A DNA stretch of 54,768 nt from Nitrosomonas sp. Its GTDB lineage: Bacteria > Pseudomonadota > Gammaproteobacteria > Burkholderiales > Nitrosomonadaceae. How positions within the stretch are numbered: the stretch's first letter is position 1; each line of letters begins with the position of its first letter. The stretch spans positions 1 through 54,768 of the forward strand of contig BQJA01000011.1 in the NCBI GenBank assembly GCA_021604405.1, in the 5' to 3' direction. Positions 9,000 through 19,081 of this stretch are shown here, one piece after another. Below the pieces are notes generated by a model, which saw nothing but the letters and a program-made list of their open reading frames with translations, did no database searches and had not been told where the DNA came from. Made by a program: the position numbers and the translations under genes.

Positions 9000-9881
9000 T
9001 TAAACGATGTCAATTTCTGCCAGTTTCATTGCTTCCCGGACAAGTTCATGATGCTGATTTGACAATGGAGTTAATGGTAGACGGATATTAGTGCCAATTA
9101 AACCCATTTGTGCAACTGCCCATTTAACAGGGATAGGGTTTGCTTCGACAAATAAATCGTGATGCAATCGCAAGAGTTGGTTGTTGATATTTCGAGCGGT
9201 TATCAAATCGTTTGCAGAAGCTGCTGCACACATTTCGTGCATTAATTTTGGCGCGACATTCGCAGTAACCGAAATAACGCCATGCCCACCCAGCAATAAC
9301 ATTGCTAATGCACTCTCGTCATCTCCGCTGAAAATGGCGAAATTCTGCGGAGCACGATGCAACAGCTCTGATCCCCGTCCAATGTTGCCCGTTGCATCCT
9401 TAATGCCGACGATATTTGGAATTTCGGCCAGTTGCAATGCGGTGTCATTACTGATATCCGCAACGGTCCGGCCTGGTACATTATATAAAATATGCGGAAT
9501 CTCGACAGCTTCCGCGATTGCTTTATAGTGTTGATACAATCCTTCCTGTGTCGGTTTATTGTAGTATGGCGCTACTGATAAGCAAGCATCGACCCCTGCA
9601 TTCTTGGCAAAAACAGATAAGTCAATTGCCTCACGAGTAGAATTCGCGCCAGTGCCAGCGATGATCGGTATGCGTCCGGCGGCATGATCGACTGCTGTTC
9701 GCATCAGCAAATGATGTTCGTCGAAATCTACAGTGGGAGATTCGCCAGTTGTTCCGGCCACCACAATTCCATCCGTCTTCTGCGCGATATGAAAATCAAT
9801 CAGCGCACGATAGCTTGCCAGATCCAGACCTCCATCTTCATCCATCGGTGTGACAAGCGCAACCAGACTACCTTTAAGCAT
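9000..9881 (-). CDS. dapA: 4-hydroxy-tetrahydrodipicolinate synthase
   Basis: Condenses pyruvate with aspartate semialdehyde, the first committed step of the lysine and meso-diaminopimelate pathway (cytoplasmic homotetramer). With the ATG at 9881 the protein has 293 residues and the active-site numbering falls exactly on the E. coli enzyme: T44 and T45 (GTTGES), Y133 (YNVPGRT), R138, and the Schiff-base lysine K161 (GIKDATG). This supports that start over an upstream TTG at 9902. It is the first gene of the dapA-bamC unit. A candidate promoter lies just upstream. Confidence 0.97.
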   Translation of the reverse strand: MLKGSLVALVTPMDEDGGLDLASYRALIDFHIAQKTDGIVVAGTTGESPTVDFDEHHLLMRTAVDHAAGRIPIIAGTGANSTREAIDLSVFAKNAGVDACLSVAPYYNKPTQEGLYQHYKAIAEAVEIPHILYNVPGRTVADISNDTALQLAEIPNIVGIKDATGNIGRGSELLHRAPQNFAIFSGDDESALAMLLLGGHGVISVTANVAPKLMHEMCAAASANDLITARNINNQLLRLHHDLFVEANPIPVKWAVAQMGLIGTNIRLPLTPLSNQHHELVREAMKLAEIDIV

Positions 9882-9905
9882 GAGATTGTTTACCAAGTAC
9901 AAAAC

Positions 9906-9935
9906 AGTATTTTACCTTAATCGTGTACGTTTCAA
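9906..9935 (-). promoter_or_regulatory. Candidate sigma-70 promoter of dapA-bamC
   Basis: On the minus strand TTGAAA (9930-9935) precedes AATACT (9906-9911) by 18 bases; TAAAAT at 9909-9914 is an alternative -10 with a short spacer. It sits 25 bases upstream of the dapA ATG. Confidence 0.4.
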
Positions 9936-9981
9936 GCACATTATCCATCTAAATGTGGCTGTTTATCTTTATCAGCCGCCA

Positions 9982-12579
9982 TTATTGTTTAGCAAATGAC
10001 ATCGCACCATTACTAAAGTCTACCTGAATGGTATCCTTGGCGGCGAATTTTCCTTCAAGGATATGCTTCGCCAGCGGATTCTCAATTTGTGTCTGAATCG
10101 CGCGTTTCAACGGTCGCGCACCGAATACAGGATCAAAACCTGCTCGAGCCAGTTCGGTCAAAGCAGCATCTGATACCTGCAGCTCGATTTCCATCTTGGC
10201 CAGGCGAGATTCTAAATATTGTAATTGAATCTGCGTAATCGATTTGATATGTTTCTCATCCAAGGAATGGAAAACAACGACCTCATCAATACGATTGATA
10301 AATTCGGGGCGGAAATGCGTTTTCACTTCACCCATTACCGCTTGTTTAATCGCCTGATAATCGTTGCCGGACATAACTTGAATCATTTGCGAGCCTAAAT
10401 TTGACGTCATGACAATCACGGTATTTTTAAAGTCCACCGTACGGCCTTGTCCATCCGTCATACGTCCGTCATCGAGCACCTGAAGCAGAACATTAAACAC
10501 GTCAGGATGTGCTTTTTCTATTTCGTCAAGCAATATCACAGAATAAGGTTTTCGGCGTACGATTTCGGTGAGGTACCCGCCTTCTTCATAACCAACATAT
10601 CCGGGTGGCGCGCCTATCAGCCGCGCCACAGAGTGTTTCTCCATGAACTCCGACATATCTACACGTACCAGGTGATCTTCCGAGTCAAATAAGAATGACG
10701 CCAGGGTCTTGCATAATTCGGTTTTACCCACCCCGGTAGGGCCAAGAAACAGGAATGAGCCGTACGGGCGGTTAGGGTCGGAAAGCCCGGCGCGTGAACG
10801 GCGAATCGCATCAGATACCAGTCGTACTGCTTCATCCTGACCGATAACACGCTGGTGTAGTGTTTGTTCCATCAGTAGAAGTTTCTCACGCTCGCCCTGC
10901 ATCATTTTTGACACAGGAATTCCCGTGGCACGCGAGACCACTTCGGCAATTTCTTCCGCGCCAACCTGTGTACGGAACAGCTTGGGTTTGTTTTCTTCCG
11001 CCTGCTGTTCGGTTGATTCGGTCTGTTGAATTTGTTCGGCAAGCTGGGTTTCTAGCTGCGGAATACGTTCGTACTGTAATTTGGAAGCCGTTTCCAAATC
11101 GCCTTTACGTTTTGCGATTTCAACTTCATTTCTAAGCTTCTCCAGTTCTTCTTTGATCTGCTGAGAGCCTTGTGCGCGGGATTTTTCAGCTTTCAGAATT
11201 TCTTCCAGATCAGCGTACTCGCGTTCGAGCCTGTTTATTTCTTCTTCCAGCAGCCCAAGGCGTTTTTGCGAGGCTTCATCCTTTTCTCGTTTAATTGCTT
11301 CACGCTCGATTTTGAGTTGAATCAGTCGACGATCGAGCTTGTCCATCACTTCCGGCTTCGAATCTCTTTCCATACGGATCCGTGCGGCAGCCTCATCAAC
11401 CAAATCAATGGCTTTATCCGGCAAGAAACGATCGGTAATATAACGATTCGACAACTCAGCGGCCGCAACAATGGCTGGATCAGTGATGTCAACACCGTGA
11501 TGGACTTCGTATTTTTCCTGCAAGCCACGCAGGATCGCAATCGTTGCCTCCACAGTAGGTTCGTCGACCAGGACTTTTTGGAATCGCCGTTCCAGCGCCG
11601 CATCTTTTTCAATGTACTTACGATACTCGTCCAGGGTCGTTGCGCCCACACAATGCAATTCTCCGCGCGCGAGTGCAGGCTTCAGCATGTTGCCAGCATC
11701 GATTGCACCCTCTGCTTTGCCAGCGCCCACCATGGTATGCATTTCATCAATAAACAAAATAATGTTGCCTTCTTCCTGGGCGATTTCTTTTAGGACTGCT
11801 TTAAGCCGTTCCTCGAATTCACCACGAAATTTGGCGCCCGCCAATAATGCGGCCATATCAAGTGATAACACCCGCTTATTTTTAAGACTCTCCGGTACCT
11901 CGTCATTCACGATCCGTTGCGCAAGTCCCTCTACAATGGCGGTTTTGCCAACACCAGGTTCGCCAATCAGGACTGGATTGTTCTTGGTGCGTCGCTGTAG
12001 CACCTGAATGGTGCGGCGAATTTCATCGTCACGACCGATAACTGGATCGAGCTTGCCCGTACGTGCACGTGCAGTAAGATCCAGCGTGAATTTTTTTAAG
12101 GACTCACGGCTGCTTTCCGCTTCCGCGCTTGCCACATTCTCGCCACCACGAACTGTATGGATAGCGTGTTCAAGTGCCGCCCGGTTGGCGCCATGTTCTT
12201 TAAGCAGTCTGCCGGTTTCACCTTTATCCTCAAGGATTGCTAACAGAAACATTTCAGAAGCAATAAATTGATCGCTACGTTTCTGTGCCGCCTTATCTGC
12301 AAGGTTAAGCATATTGCCAAGGTCACGTGAGATACTGACTTCGCCGGCTGTGCCCGCGACTTTGGGCAGGCGCTCAATGCTTTGTTTTAATTTGTCGCGC
12401 AGCGGCGCAATATTGGCGCCAGATTGTTGCAACAAAGAAGCAGTGCCGCCATCATCCTGCTGCAACAGAGCAAGAAGCAGGTGCTGCGGTTCGATATACG
12501 GATTATCCTGACCAACAGCCATACTCTGTGCATCGGCGAGCGCCTGCTGGAATTTAGTTGTTAATTTGTCAAAGCGCAT
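9982..12579 (-). CDS. clpB: ATP-dependent disaggregase ClpB
   Basis: Hexameric AAA+ chaperone that, with DnaK, pulls polypeptides out of aggregates after heat stress. The 865 residues show the family order: N-terminal Clp repeats (1-145), first AAA+ module with Walker [10 protein letters not shown] (about 205) and Walker [10 protein letters not shown], the coiled-coil middle domain (about 410-530, rich in Glu/Lys/Arg, with [17 protein letters not shown]-type heptads), second AAA+ module with [10 protein letters not shown] (about 605) and the Walker [11 protein letters not shown], then the C-terminal domain. Length fits ClpB (about 857-865). It is monocistronic and preceded by a near-consensus heat-shock promoter. 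Confidence 0.98.
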   Translation of the reverse strand: MRFDKLTTKFQQALADAQSMAVGQDNPYIEPQHLLLALLQQDDGGTASLLQQSGANIAPLRDKLKQSIERLPKVAGTAGEVSISRDLGNMLNLADKAAQKRSDQFIASEMFLLAILEDKGETGRLLKEHGANRAALEHAIHTVRGGENVASAEAESSRESLKKFTLDLTARARTGKLDPVIGRDDEIRRTIQVLQRRTKNNPVLIGEPGVGKTAIVEGLAQRIVNDEVPESLKNKRVLSLDMAALLAGAKFRGEFEERLKAVLKEIAQEEGNIILFIDEMHTMVGAGKAEGAIDAGNMLKPALARGELHCVGATTLDEYRKYIEKDAALERRFQKVLVDEPTVEATIAILRGLQEKYEVHHGVDITDPAIVAAAELSNRYITDRFLPDKAIDLVDEAAARIRMERDSKPEVMDKLDRRLIQLKIEREAIKREKDEASQKRLGLLEEEINRLEREYADLEEILKAEKSRAQGSQQIKEELEKLRNEVEIAKRKGDLETASKLQYERIPQLETQLAEQIQQTESTEQQAEENKPKLFRTQVGAEEIAEVVSRATGIPVSKMMQGEREKLLLMEQTLHQRVIGQDEAVRLVSDAIRRSRAGLSDPNRPYGSFLFLGPTGVGKTELCKTLASFLFDSEDHLVRVDMSEFMEKHSVARLIGAPPGYVGYEEGGYLTEIVRRKPYSVILLDEIEKAHPDVFNVLLQVLDDGRMTDGQGRTVDFKNTVIVMTSNLGSQMIQVMSGNDYQAIKQAVMGEVKTHFRPEFINRIDEVVVFHSLDEKHIKSITQIQLQYLESRLAKMEIELQVSDAALTELARAGFDPVFGARPLKRAIQTQIENPLAKHILEGKFAAKDTIQVDFSNGAMSFAKQ

Positions 12580-12611
12580 GGATTTTTTTCATAAAAGTTA
12601 ATTGATTTGCT

Positions 12612-12640
12612 ACATGGGGGAAGCAGGATAAAATTTCAAG
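12612..12640 (-). promoter_or_regulatory. Sigma-32 heat-shock promoter of clpB
   Basis: On the minus strand CTTGAAA (12634-12640), 14 bases, then CCCCATGT (12612-12619). This is essentially the RpoH consensus CTTGAAA-N(13-14)-CCCCATNT. Start of transcription would be some 25-30 bases before the clpB ATG. It is the cleanest regulatory site in the window. Confidence 0.9.
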
Positions 12641-12774
12641 AGTGCATCGTATTTATTGGCAAGGCGCTGTTAGGATCTATCAGTCATCACGTGCATTTCG
12701 CTTCTGGGTAGGCGTACATAACGTTGAGCGCGATGATTTTCCCCGCAGTTTCAACAATTCGCACATGTTCTCGC

Positions 12775-13275
12775 CTAAATTCGCGTGTATGGCAAAATCC
12801 CGCCTTTGCCCGGTTTTGTTCCCTGGGAAAGTTTTATTTCAAATGCTTTAAAAATTTCGCCAAGCTGCTTAGCGCGTTTTGGCGAAAAGTTGCCGCTTTC
12901 GTCGCGGATACCATACTTGCCAGTGTCACAGTTCGCATAATGAGATCGCAATCGCCTGCTTGATGGTAGGGCGCGAGTCCGCCTTCTCCTGTAATTTAGC
13001 CGGCACCCGGACTTCGCCGCACCCAGTGATAAGAACCGGATTGCTGGCGCAGAAAGTGCGCCATAACTCATGCCGCTGATATTGATGGTGGATCTGGCCT
13101 AAAAGGTTTTTTTGCAATATTCTTTGCCAATAGAAAGTGATGGGGTAGGTAGCGGGTCTTCTTCCTGTATCGGGAAGGCAGCCTTTACAAAAATAATCGA
13201 ACCTGGTTCACGTAAAGCATGCGTGGTGCCAAACCCAACCATACTGCCTTTATGTTTCGATTGTCTGTAAATCCA
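12775..13275 (-). pseudogene. Decayed FMN-binding glutamate synthase-like gene
   Basis: Three blocks of the glutamate-synthase-like FMN/Fe-S family are readable in one direction: GFGTTHALREPGSIIFVKA (from 13260 leftward), then after an in-frame TAG at 13099-13101 the block NISGMSYGALSAPAIR, then after a frameshift TGEGGLAPYH, and after a compensating shift TGKYGIRDESG and FEIKLSQGTKPGKGGILP. The order and spacing match the middle of the roughly 500-residue proteins. Both the N-terminal membrane part and the C-terminal half of the barrel are missing. One nonsense codon, two indels and two truncations make it a clear pseudogene. It lies just upstream of the clpB promoter. Confidence 0.85.
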
Positions 13276-13377
13276 TTATGTTAAACATATTTCCCTCTTT
13301 ACGCTTGAAAATGGTGGTTTTAAGTTGAGGAAGATTCATGGTATTAATGTATAGTAAATGATTATTTTGAGTATTTC

Positions 13378-14235
13378 ATGAGCTTAGCAAATGCAATCAG
13401 TTCGAATGTAAAACTAGCGCTGGCCGAAGATGTTGGAGCGGGGGATCTCACCGCTTTATTGGTTCCTTGCGAAAAAAAATTGAAAGCGACGGTTGTCAGC
13501 CGTGAGGACACAATTTTATGTGGCACCCAATGGTTTGAAACATGTTTTTTGCAACTGGCTCCCGATACCAGAATTCACTGGTTTGCCGAAGATGGTGATG
13601 TAGTGTATGCGGAGCAAAAAATATGTGAAGTTTCTGGACACGCACGCCCGTTATTAACCGCGGAACGCACAGCGCTGAATTTTTTGCAGACATTGTCCGC
13701 CGTCGCCGCGCTTACCCGGCGGTATGTGGATGCAATATCAGGAACAAAGGCAGTTATCGTTGATACGCGCAAGACGTTGCCAGGTTTACGCATTGCACAG
13801 AAATATGCGGTCAAATGTGGGGGCGGCATTAACCATCGTTATGGCCTGTATGATGGCATTCTCATCAAAGAAAATCATATCATCGCAGCCGGGGGTATTA
13901 AACAGGCCCTGATGTGTGCGCAAAAAATCGTGCCATCCGGTAGTTTTATTCAAATTGAAGTGGAGACGTTTGATGAATTGCGTGCTGCACTTGCAGCGGG
14001 TGCAGAAATGGTGCTGTTGGATAATTTCAGCCTTGATAATATGCGTGAAGCGGTTGTTCTGACCAGGCAGTTAGCGGGTAAGAATGTCGTGCTGGAGGCA
14101 TCTGGGAACATTACATTGAATAATGTCTGTGCTGTCGCAGATACGGGTATCGATAGAATTTCTATTGGCAGTCTTACAAAAGATATCAAGGCCGTTGATT
14201 ATTCTATGCGGTTCTTAGGGTCCTCGGTTTTGTGA
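13378..14235 (+). CDS. nadC: Nicotinate-nucleotide pyrophosphorylase (carboxylating)
   Basis: Quinolinate phosphoribosyltransferase: joins quinolinate and PRPP to nicotinate mononucleotide, CO2 and PPi in de novo NAD synthesis. The 285 residues show the EDVGAGDLTA opening, the TAERTALNFLQ helix, VDTRKTLPGLR with the substrate-binding Arg/Lys, KCGGGINHR, LIKENHI, and the barrel strands IQIEVET, VLLDNF, LEASGNI. Length is normal for NadC (about 280-295). It is a single plus-strand gene, convergent with the GGDEF/EAL gene 41 bases away. Confidence 0.97.
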   Translation: MSLANAISSNVKLALAEDVGAGDLTALLVPCEKKLKATVVSREDTILCGTQWFETCFLQLAPDTRIHWFAEDGDVVYAEQKICEVSGHARPLLTAERTALNFLQTLSAVAALTRRYVDAISGTKAVIVDTRKTLPGLRIAQKYAVKCGGGINHRYGLYDGILIKENHIIAAGGIKQALMCAQKIVPSGSFIQIEVETFDELRAALAAGAEMVLLDNFSLDNMREAVVLTRQLAGKNVVLEASGNITLNNVCAVADTGIDRISIGSLTKDIKAVDYSMRFLGSSVL

Positions 14236-14276
14236 ATAATTGGTTAATTTCAGGGCAGGTATCGTTTTGATAATAT

Positions 14277-17200
14277 CTAAACGAAGCGCTGCTGTATTGC
14301 TAATAACTTTTCAAGTTCTTTAGGCGGCAGAGGCTTCGAAAAAAAATAGCCTTGACCATAATCACAGCCAGCGGCAAGTAACAAGTCCCTTTGCTGCATT
14401 GTTTCTATTCCTTCGGCAATTACTTTCAGTCCTAATTTGTGCGCCATGACGATGATCGCTTCTGATAGTATCATATCGTCAGATTCGTCTGTCAGGTTAC
14501 GAATAAAGGATTGATCGATTTTTAGATAATCAATATCGAATTTTTTAAGATATGACAAAGATGAATAACCGGTTCCAAAATCATCGATCGAAACCTGAAT
14601 GCCGGCATCTCGCAGCAGGAGTAACTGATGGGTTACATTTGTATTCGTGTCAAGGAGCAATCCTTCAGTAATTTCCAGCTCAATACTTTGACCAGGCAAT
14701 CCAAGTTGATGAAGATGATTGAACCAAGTATTCAGATCACAGTTTTGATTATGGAATTGTATCGGAGAAACATTAATGCTGATCTGGAACGATGTCTGGC
14801 TTGTTGAACGCCATTTTTTCGCATGATCCGTCACTTGGCGAAATATCCAGTCACCGATACTGATTATCATGCCGGTTTCTTCAGCGACAGGAATAAACTC
14901 AGCGGGACTAATCACGCCATGTGTCGGATGGTGCCAGCGTATCAGCGCTTCCGCTTTGCGGATTGTGCCTGTGGATAGCTCCACAATCGGCTGATAATAT
15001 ACCTGGAACTGGTTATTGGATAAGGCATTGTGCAAGTCATCGATAAGTCGCCACCTGGCCTGCGCTGATTTCTGCATCGACGGGGTAAAATAGGAGAAAC
15101 AATTGCGCCCTCGTTTTTTGGAGGCATACATTGCCTGGTCAGCATTCCTGAGCAGTGTATCCATGTCGTTGCCGTTTTCTGGATACAGAGCGATACCAAT
15201 ACTGGACGATACATACGCAACTTCGTTGTTGATCTGAAACGGTTCGGCCAGTTTAGCTAGAATCTTGTGAGCGACGCGTTCGACGATTTTGGGGTTTTCA
15301 AGCTCATATAGAATCACAATAAACTCATCGCCACCCAGGCGTGCAATGAAGTCAGTTTCACGCACACAGCTATTCAAGCGCTTGGCTGCATCTTGAAGCA
15401 AAATATCCCCGGTGCCGTGACCATAGGTATCATTAACCTGCTTGAAGTGGTCGAGGTCAAATATCATCAGGGCGAAGGGTAGTCCGGAACGTTTGGTTTT
15501 TTTTATTCCTTGTTCTAACCGATTCTGAAACATACGGCGGTTCGGCAGACCCGTCAATGCATCAAAGTTGGCTTGTTGCCAGATCAGCGCTTCACTTTTT
15601 TCCTTGGCTTCGTCAATTTGTTTACGTTCCAGCCATACTTGCAGATCATTTGCAATTGCATTAATAAGATTTTGCTCGTCGGGTATCTGAAACGGTTTGT
15701 TTTCAGTGTAGAATACCTGCAACTCGCCACAGATCTCGTTGTTAGTCATAATCTCTGCATGCAGTCTATGTGATAAGCCTTCTCGATAATTTTCGGAAGT
15801 TAATTTTTTGTCTGCCAATTGAATTGCAACAGCTGTCAATTCAGGAAACTGCATGGCAGGAATGATGTGGCCAATAATTTTTTGACAAAACTCCTTGGTC
15901 GATAATTGCTTCAGCATGTCGTGACGAATCGCATAAAGGCAGTGGGTTTCTTTTAAGCGTTCTTTGAGTGCGACTTCCTTTTGTTTTTGCGCCGTAATAT
16001 CGACATTAACCGATATAAAACGGGTAATTTTTCCAGTACGATCTTTAAGTGGCACGATTGTCGAATTTACCCAATATAAGCGACCTCGCTTGTTTCGGTT
16101 GCAGACTTCTTGCTGCCAGGTGCTGCCATGCGTTATCGCTGTCCACATTTCCGTGAAAAAACTATCAGGATGTGTGCCGGAATTGAGTATGCGATAATTT
16201 TTTCCCAGCAATTCATTTTTCCTGTAACCGGTGATTTCACAGAATTTATCGTTGACCTGAATGATGCATCCGGCATGATCGGAGACAGAGACGAGCGCAA
16301 GTTGGCCAATAGCCAATAGATAGGTATACAGTTCAGTCGAAATTTTCTCTGCATTTTCCTTGGCACTCAATAAAGCCAGTTCTGTGTCATGACGTTTGGT
16401 AATATCATAGTTAATGCCGACCATTCGTACTGGATGCCCGCCCGCATCCCGGATGGTTCTGGCAGCAGCTGCAATAAAATGTACAGAGTTATCCGGCCGG
16501 TGAATACGAAATTCTGTTTCATACTCTTGTTCACCCTTTAGTGCAGCTTTTATCATGGCACTGTTTTGTTCGATATCTTCTGGAACAATGCATTTTTCCC
16601 AAGCATCATATGTATTATCAAAGTTTTCTTTATTGATGCCATACAGGTAACACATCTGGTCATCCCAAAATAAGCTGTTGCTGGTGACGTCCCATTCCCA
16701 TATACCGATACCTGCATTGCTAGTTGCCAGCGCCAGACGTTCGGCTAACTGCTGATATCTTTCTTCGGCCTGCTTGCGCATGGTAATATCTTTTTCTAAT
16801 TGATGATTAATCTGCCTGAGCTGCATCATTTTGTCTTCTAATTTTTTGACGAGCACTTCATGGTAAGTCAAGAAGAGCATTTTGTTATTATTATGCGTTA
16901 GCTCGCTGCGGCTGTTGCTGGTCAGAAGTTTCTTAATTTGGGAAATAAGTAATTCTGATTTCTCAGATTTTGAGATAAATACATCTGCACCAATATCCAG
17001 TGCAAGCTGTTGGTCCTTTTTTTGCAAGTAAGTGGCTGAATAGACGATGAAACGAATTGATCTTAGTTTTTCGTCTTTTTTCCAATACCATAGTAACGTG
17101 TAGCCATCCATTACAGGCATTAACAAGTCTGAGATAACGAGATCGGGGGGGGTAAGCCGGGCTTTTTCCAGTGCTTCCTTTCCATTGATGGCTTCTGTTA

Positions 17201-17294
17201 CCTGGTAACCATTTTCCAGGAGCAGCTTGCGAAGTTTATGCCGTTGACTTTCCTCGTCATCAACAATCAGAATGTAAGCTGTGGCGGATTTCAT
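14277..17294 (-). CDS. Response regulator with PAS, GGDEF and EAL domains
   Basis: A 1005-residue cytoplasmic c-di-GMP signalling protein. Order: receiver domain (1-125, acidic pocket DDEE at 12-15, phospho-acceptor Asp56 in ISDLLMPVMDG), coiled coil (about 155-190), PAS/PAC (about 190-310), PAS/PAC (about 325-445), a GAF-like stretch (about 450-560), GGDEF (about 570-730), EAL (about 745-995). The cyclase site is intact (RLGGDEF) with an inhibitory I-site RETD five residues before it. The phosphodiesterase site also looks intact: AEALIRWHHP, DDFGTGYSSL, LKIDQSFI, AEGIET. Both activities are thus possible, with the balance set by phosphorylation and the PAS ligands. It starts 48 bases after the DUF2959 lipoprotein and is probably co-transcribed with it. 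No partner kinase gene is nearby. Confidence 0.93.
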   Translation of the reverse strand: MKSATAYILIVDDEESQRHKLRKLLLENGYQVTEAINGKEALEKARLTPPDLVISDLLMPVMDGYTLLWYWKKDEKLRSIRFIVYSATYLQKKDQQLALDIGADVFISKSEKSELLISQIKKLLTSNSRSELTHNNNKMLFLTYHEVLVKKLEDKMMQLRQINHQLEKDITMRKQAEERYQQLAERLALATSNAGIGIWEWDVTSNSLFWDDQMCYLYGINKENFDNTYDAWEKCIVPEDIEQNSAMIKAALKGEQEYETEFRIHRPDNSVHFIAAAARTIRDAGGHPVRMVGINYDITKRHDTELALLSAKENAEKISTELYTYLLAIGQLALVSVSDHAGCIIQVNDKFCEITGYRKNELLGKNYRILNSGTHPDSFFTEMWTAITHGSTWQQEVCNRNKRGRLYWVNSTIVPLKDRTGKITRFISVNVDITAQKQKEVALKERLKETHCLYAIRHDMLKQLSTKEFCQKIIGHIIPAMQFPELTAVAIQLADKKLTSENYREGLSHRLHAEIMTNNEICGELQVFYTENKPFQIPDEQNLINAIANDLQVWLERKQIDEAKEKSEALIWQQANFDALTGLPNRRMFQNRLEQGIKKTKRSGLPFALMIFDLDHFKQVNDTYGHGTGDILLQDAAKRLNSCVRETDFIARLGGDEFIVILYELENPKIVERVAHKILAKLAEPFQINNEVAYVSSSIGIALYPENGNDMDTLLRNADQAMYASKKRGRNCFSYFTPSMQKSAQARWRLIDDLHNALSNNQFQVYYQPIVELSTGTIRKAEALIRWHHPTHGVISPAEFIPVAEETGMIISIGDWIFRQVTDHAKKWRSTSQTSFQISINVSPIQFHNQNCDLNTWFNHLHQLGLPGQSIELEITEGLLLDTNTNVTHQLLLLRDAGIQVSIDDFGTGYSSLSYLKKFDIDYLKIDQSFIRNLTDESDDMILSEAIIVMAHKLGLKVIAEGIETMQQRDLLLAAGCDYGQGYFFSKPLPPKELEKLLAIQQRFV

Positions 17295-17342
17295 CGAGGA
17301 TAAAAATGTCTTGGATTCCCTGAGTGAAAAAAACCCTGAATC

Positions 17343-17990
17343 CTATTCTTTTTCCATCGTATCAATAAATGCATTCGCTTCATTAATGGACTCTTCCATT
17401 GAAATGATTAACGCGGATACATCTGATTCAATAGTCCGCAATTCTCCTTTTAATGATGTGATAGCCCGGGCATTGAGGTTATGCTTGAGGAACATCACCT
17501 GATCTTTGAATACGCGCAGTACAGGTTCGATTTTAGCTTCAGCGTTTTTCATTGAAGCGATAAGCTGCCGGTAATGTTTTTTTGTGCCGCTCAGTTTTTG
17601 TTGGCTGCTGCGTTTAAGTGAAGTATTACTGTACTGCGTAATTTCTTCTTCCCATTCCGCAAATAAGGCTTCTGCAACCTCCTCTATATCCGCAATACGC
17701 TCGTTGATTTCTTCGGCTTTGTCAACACTTGCTTCATATTCATCGTTTAACTTATTGTAAACGGTTTCAAGATCGCCTCCCTGGAAATTGGTGGCAGCCG
17801 TAAACTGCTCCAGTGCCGACTTGAACTGTTCCTTAGTTTCTTCCTGTGTATCCCGTGCCTTTTCAACACGATAAACCATGACATCGCGTTTAGGAATGCC
17901 AATTTTTTCTAGGCCGTCGTAATACATGGTCGTACAAGCTGCCAATACAAAAAAAGTGGCCAGAATGAGTAGGCGTTGTGGATAGTACAT
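17343..17990 (-). CDS. DUF2959 family lipoprotein
   Basis: A 215-residue lipoprotein of the DUF2959 family, whose function is unknown. The signal peptide ends in VLAAC with Cys19 as lipid site; the mature protein begins with the characteristic YYDGLEKIGIPKRDVMVYRV and continues as a long, highly charged helical/coiled-coil protein (Glu, Lys, Gln, Ala rich) to the C-terminus. A ribosome site AGGAGC sits 5 bases before the ATG. It is upstream of, and co-directional with, the GGDEF/EAL gene, so a link to envelope-related c-di-GMP output is possible but only inferred. Confidence 0.85.
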   Translation of the reverse strand: MYYPQRLLILATFFVLAACTTMYYDGLEKIGIPKRDVMVYRVEKARDTQEETKEQFKSALEQFTAATNFQGGDLETVYNKLNDEYEASVDKAEEINERIADIEEVAEALFAEWEEEITQYSNTSLKRSSQQKLSGTKKHYRQLIASMKNAEAKIEPVLRVFKDQVMFLKHNLNARAITSLKGELRTIESDVSALIISMEESINEANAFIDTMEKE

Positions 17991-18096
17991 GGATAGCTCC
18001 TAGTGAGAAAATTTTTGGCAAACATCGATTTTTATAATGAAACCAAAAATTATATTAATTTTGCAGTAAATTATATGTCAAGAACAGGAGAGATTC

Positions 18097-19071
18097 TCAA
18101 CGTAATACGCCACGACGAATCAGTTGCCACATGATTTTGTATCCCCAAAGCACGGGGTGGCGGCGCAGCATTGGGGTGATTTCAACTTGAATACCTGTGT
18201 GACGTTCAATCTTCCACGCCGCATAATCTAAGCAATCCCGAAAAGTAATGGTTGCTTTTGTTAAGCGCAAGATGGAAAGGATGCGCCCCTGCCAGCGCCG
18301 GAGACGCCAGCGCCTTGCCGCGCGACGGCGCTCAGCGGCACTGACAAGGCAGTGATAATGCCCATTCGGCAGCGCTTCCAGTATTGCGCTTAATGCGGGT
18401 CGGGCAGCGGTTGTCAACTGTGTATAATCATCCAGGTTACGCTGTACCAGGTAGCGGGCACGCGTTTTCTTCTCTGGGCGTAATTCTGCTGCGTAAGTTA
18501 GCGTTAAGCCGTGCGTCCATATTTCTTCCACATTGACTTCACAAGAATTGTCGAGGGCGGCCGCACTGGTTTTGAGGAAAGTTATTACGGCATATGCAAG
18601 GATTTTATGAATATGCTGGCGACTTGATTCATTCCGCACATAGAGTAGGCGTGACGGTTGAGCGAAGCGCGCCCAGATATAAGGGTGAAACCAATGACGG
18701 GCGCCTTGTTCAAAATCAGCCATAGAAATAACTGCGTATTTTGCGCGTAACGTTCTTTCCTGGCTGGGCACTTCAAGATAAAACACATTGGGCGCCAGCC
18801 ATGCATTGAGCAGGGCTAAATGGCGTTTAGAGTAGGCATGGCGGTAATTATCGACGACCACATAGAGATCAGCGATGCCGTCATCGAGGCTGCAGGAATG
18901 CAGGCAAGACCCGTAAAGTAAAACAGCGTCAAGTGAATCACCAAAGCGTGCAGTCAGCGCTTCAGCCAGATTTGTAAAGTCTTTTGATACAGAGTTGCCA
19001 CTCTGCAATGCCACCGCTGTCATCAATTCAGCAGGTGGTATTTGTGCGGAAACGGGTATATTGTTTGCCAT
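18097..19071 (-). CDS. TAM41-like CTP:phospholipid cytidylyltransferase
   Basis: The 324 residues resemble TAM41/Mmp37, the mitochondrial-type CDP-diacylglycerol synthase that is unrelated to CdsA. The nucleotidyltransferase elbow LLYGSC (52-57) is followed by Asp68 (GIADLYVVVD) and Asp74, the probable metal ligands, and a later block KYAVISMADF plus HWFHPYIWARFAQPSRLLY has the spacing of the TAM41 KYGVIS...W...LY.AGR region. The C-terminal 100 residues are Arg-rich, fitting a membrane-surface protein. It is the last gene of a compact unit behind the CDP-alcohol phosphotransferase and the lipid kinase (10-base gap). Predicted role: make a CDP-activated lipid from CTP and a phospho-lipid. Lipid identity unknown. 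Confidence 0.72.
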   Translation of the reverse strand: MANNIPVSAQIPPAELMTAVALQSGNSVSKDFTNLAEALTARFGDSLDAVLLYGSCLHSCSLDDGIADLYVVVDNYRHAYSKRHLALLNAWLAPNVFYLEVPSQERTLRAKYAVISMADFEQGARHWFHPYIWARFAQPSRLLYVRNESSRQHIHKILAYAVITFLKTSAAALDNSCEVNVEEIWTHGLTLTYAAELRPEKKTRARYLVQRNLDDYTQLTTAARPALSAILEALPNGHYHCLVSAAERRRAARRWRLRRWQGRILSILRLTKATITFRDCLDYAAWKIERHTGIQVEITPMLRRHPVLWGYKIMWQLIRRGVLR

Positions 19072-19081
19072 TATTCTCTGA

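Noticed and set aside
9882-9902. TTG start for DapA at 9902
   Set aside because: The ATG at 9881 puts all active-site residues on E. coli numbering and gives the normal length.
11170-11793. 207-codon frame opposite clpB
   Set aside because: Lies wholly antisense to the conserved ClpB middle and AAA+ regions; a shadow.
12926-13117. 63-codon frame as an independent gene
   Set aside because: It is one reading frame of the frameshifted glutamate-synthase-like pseudogene.
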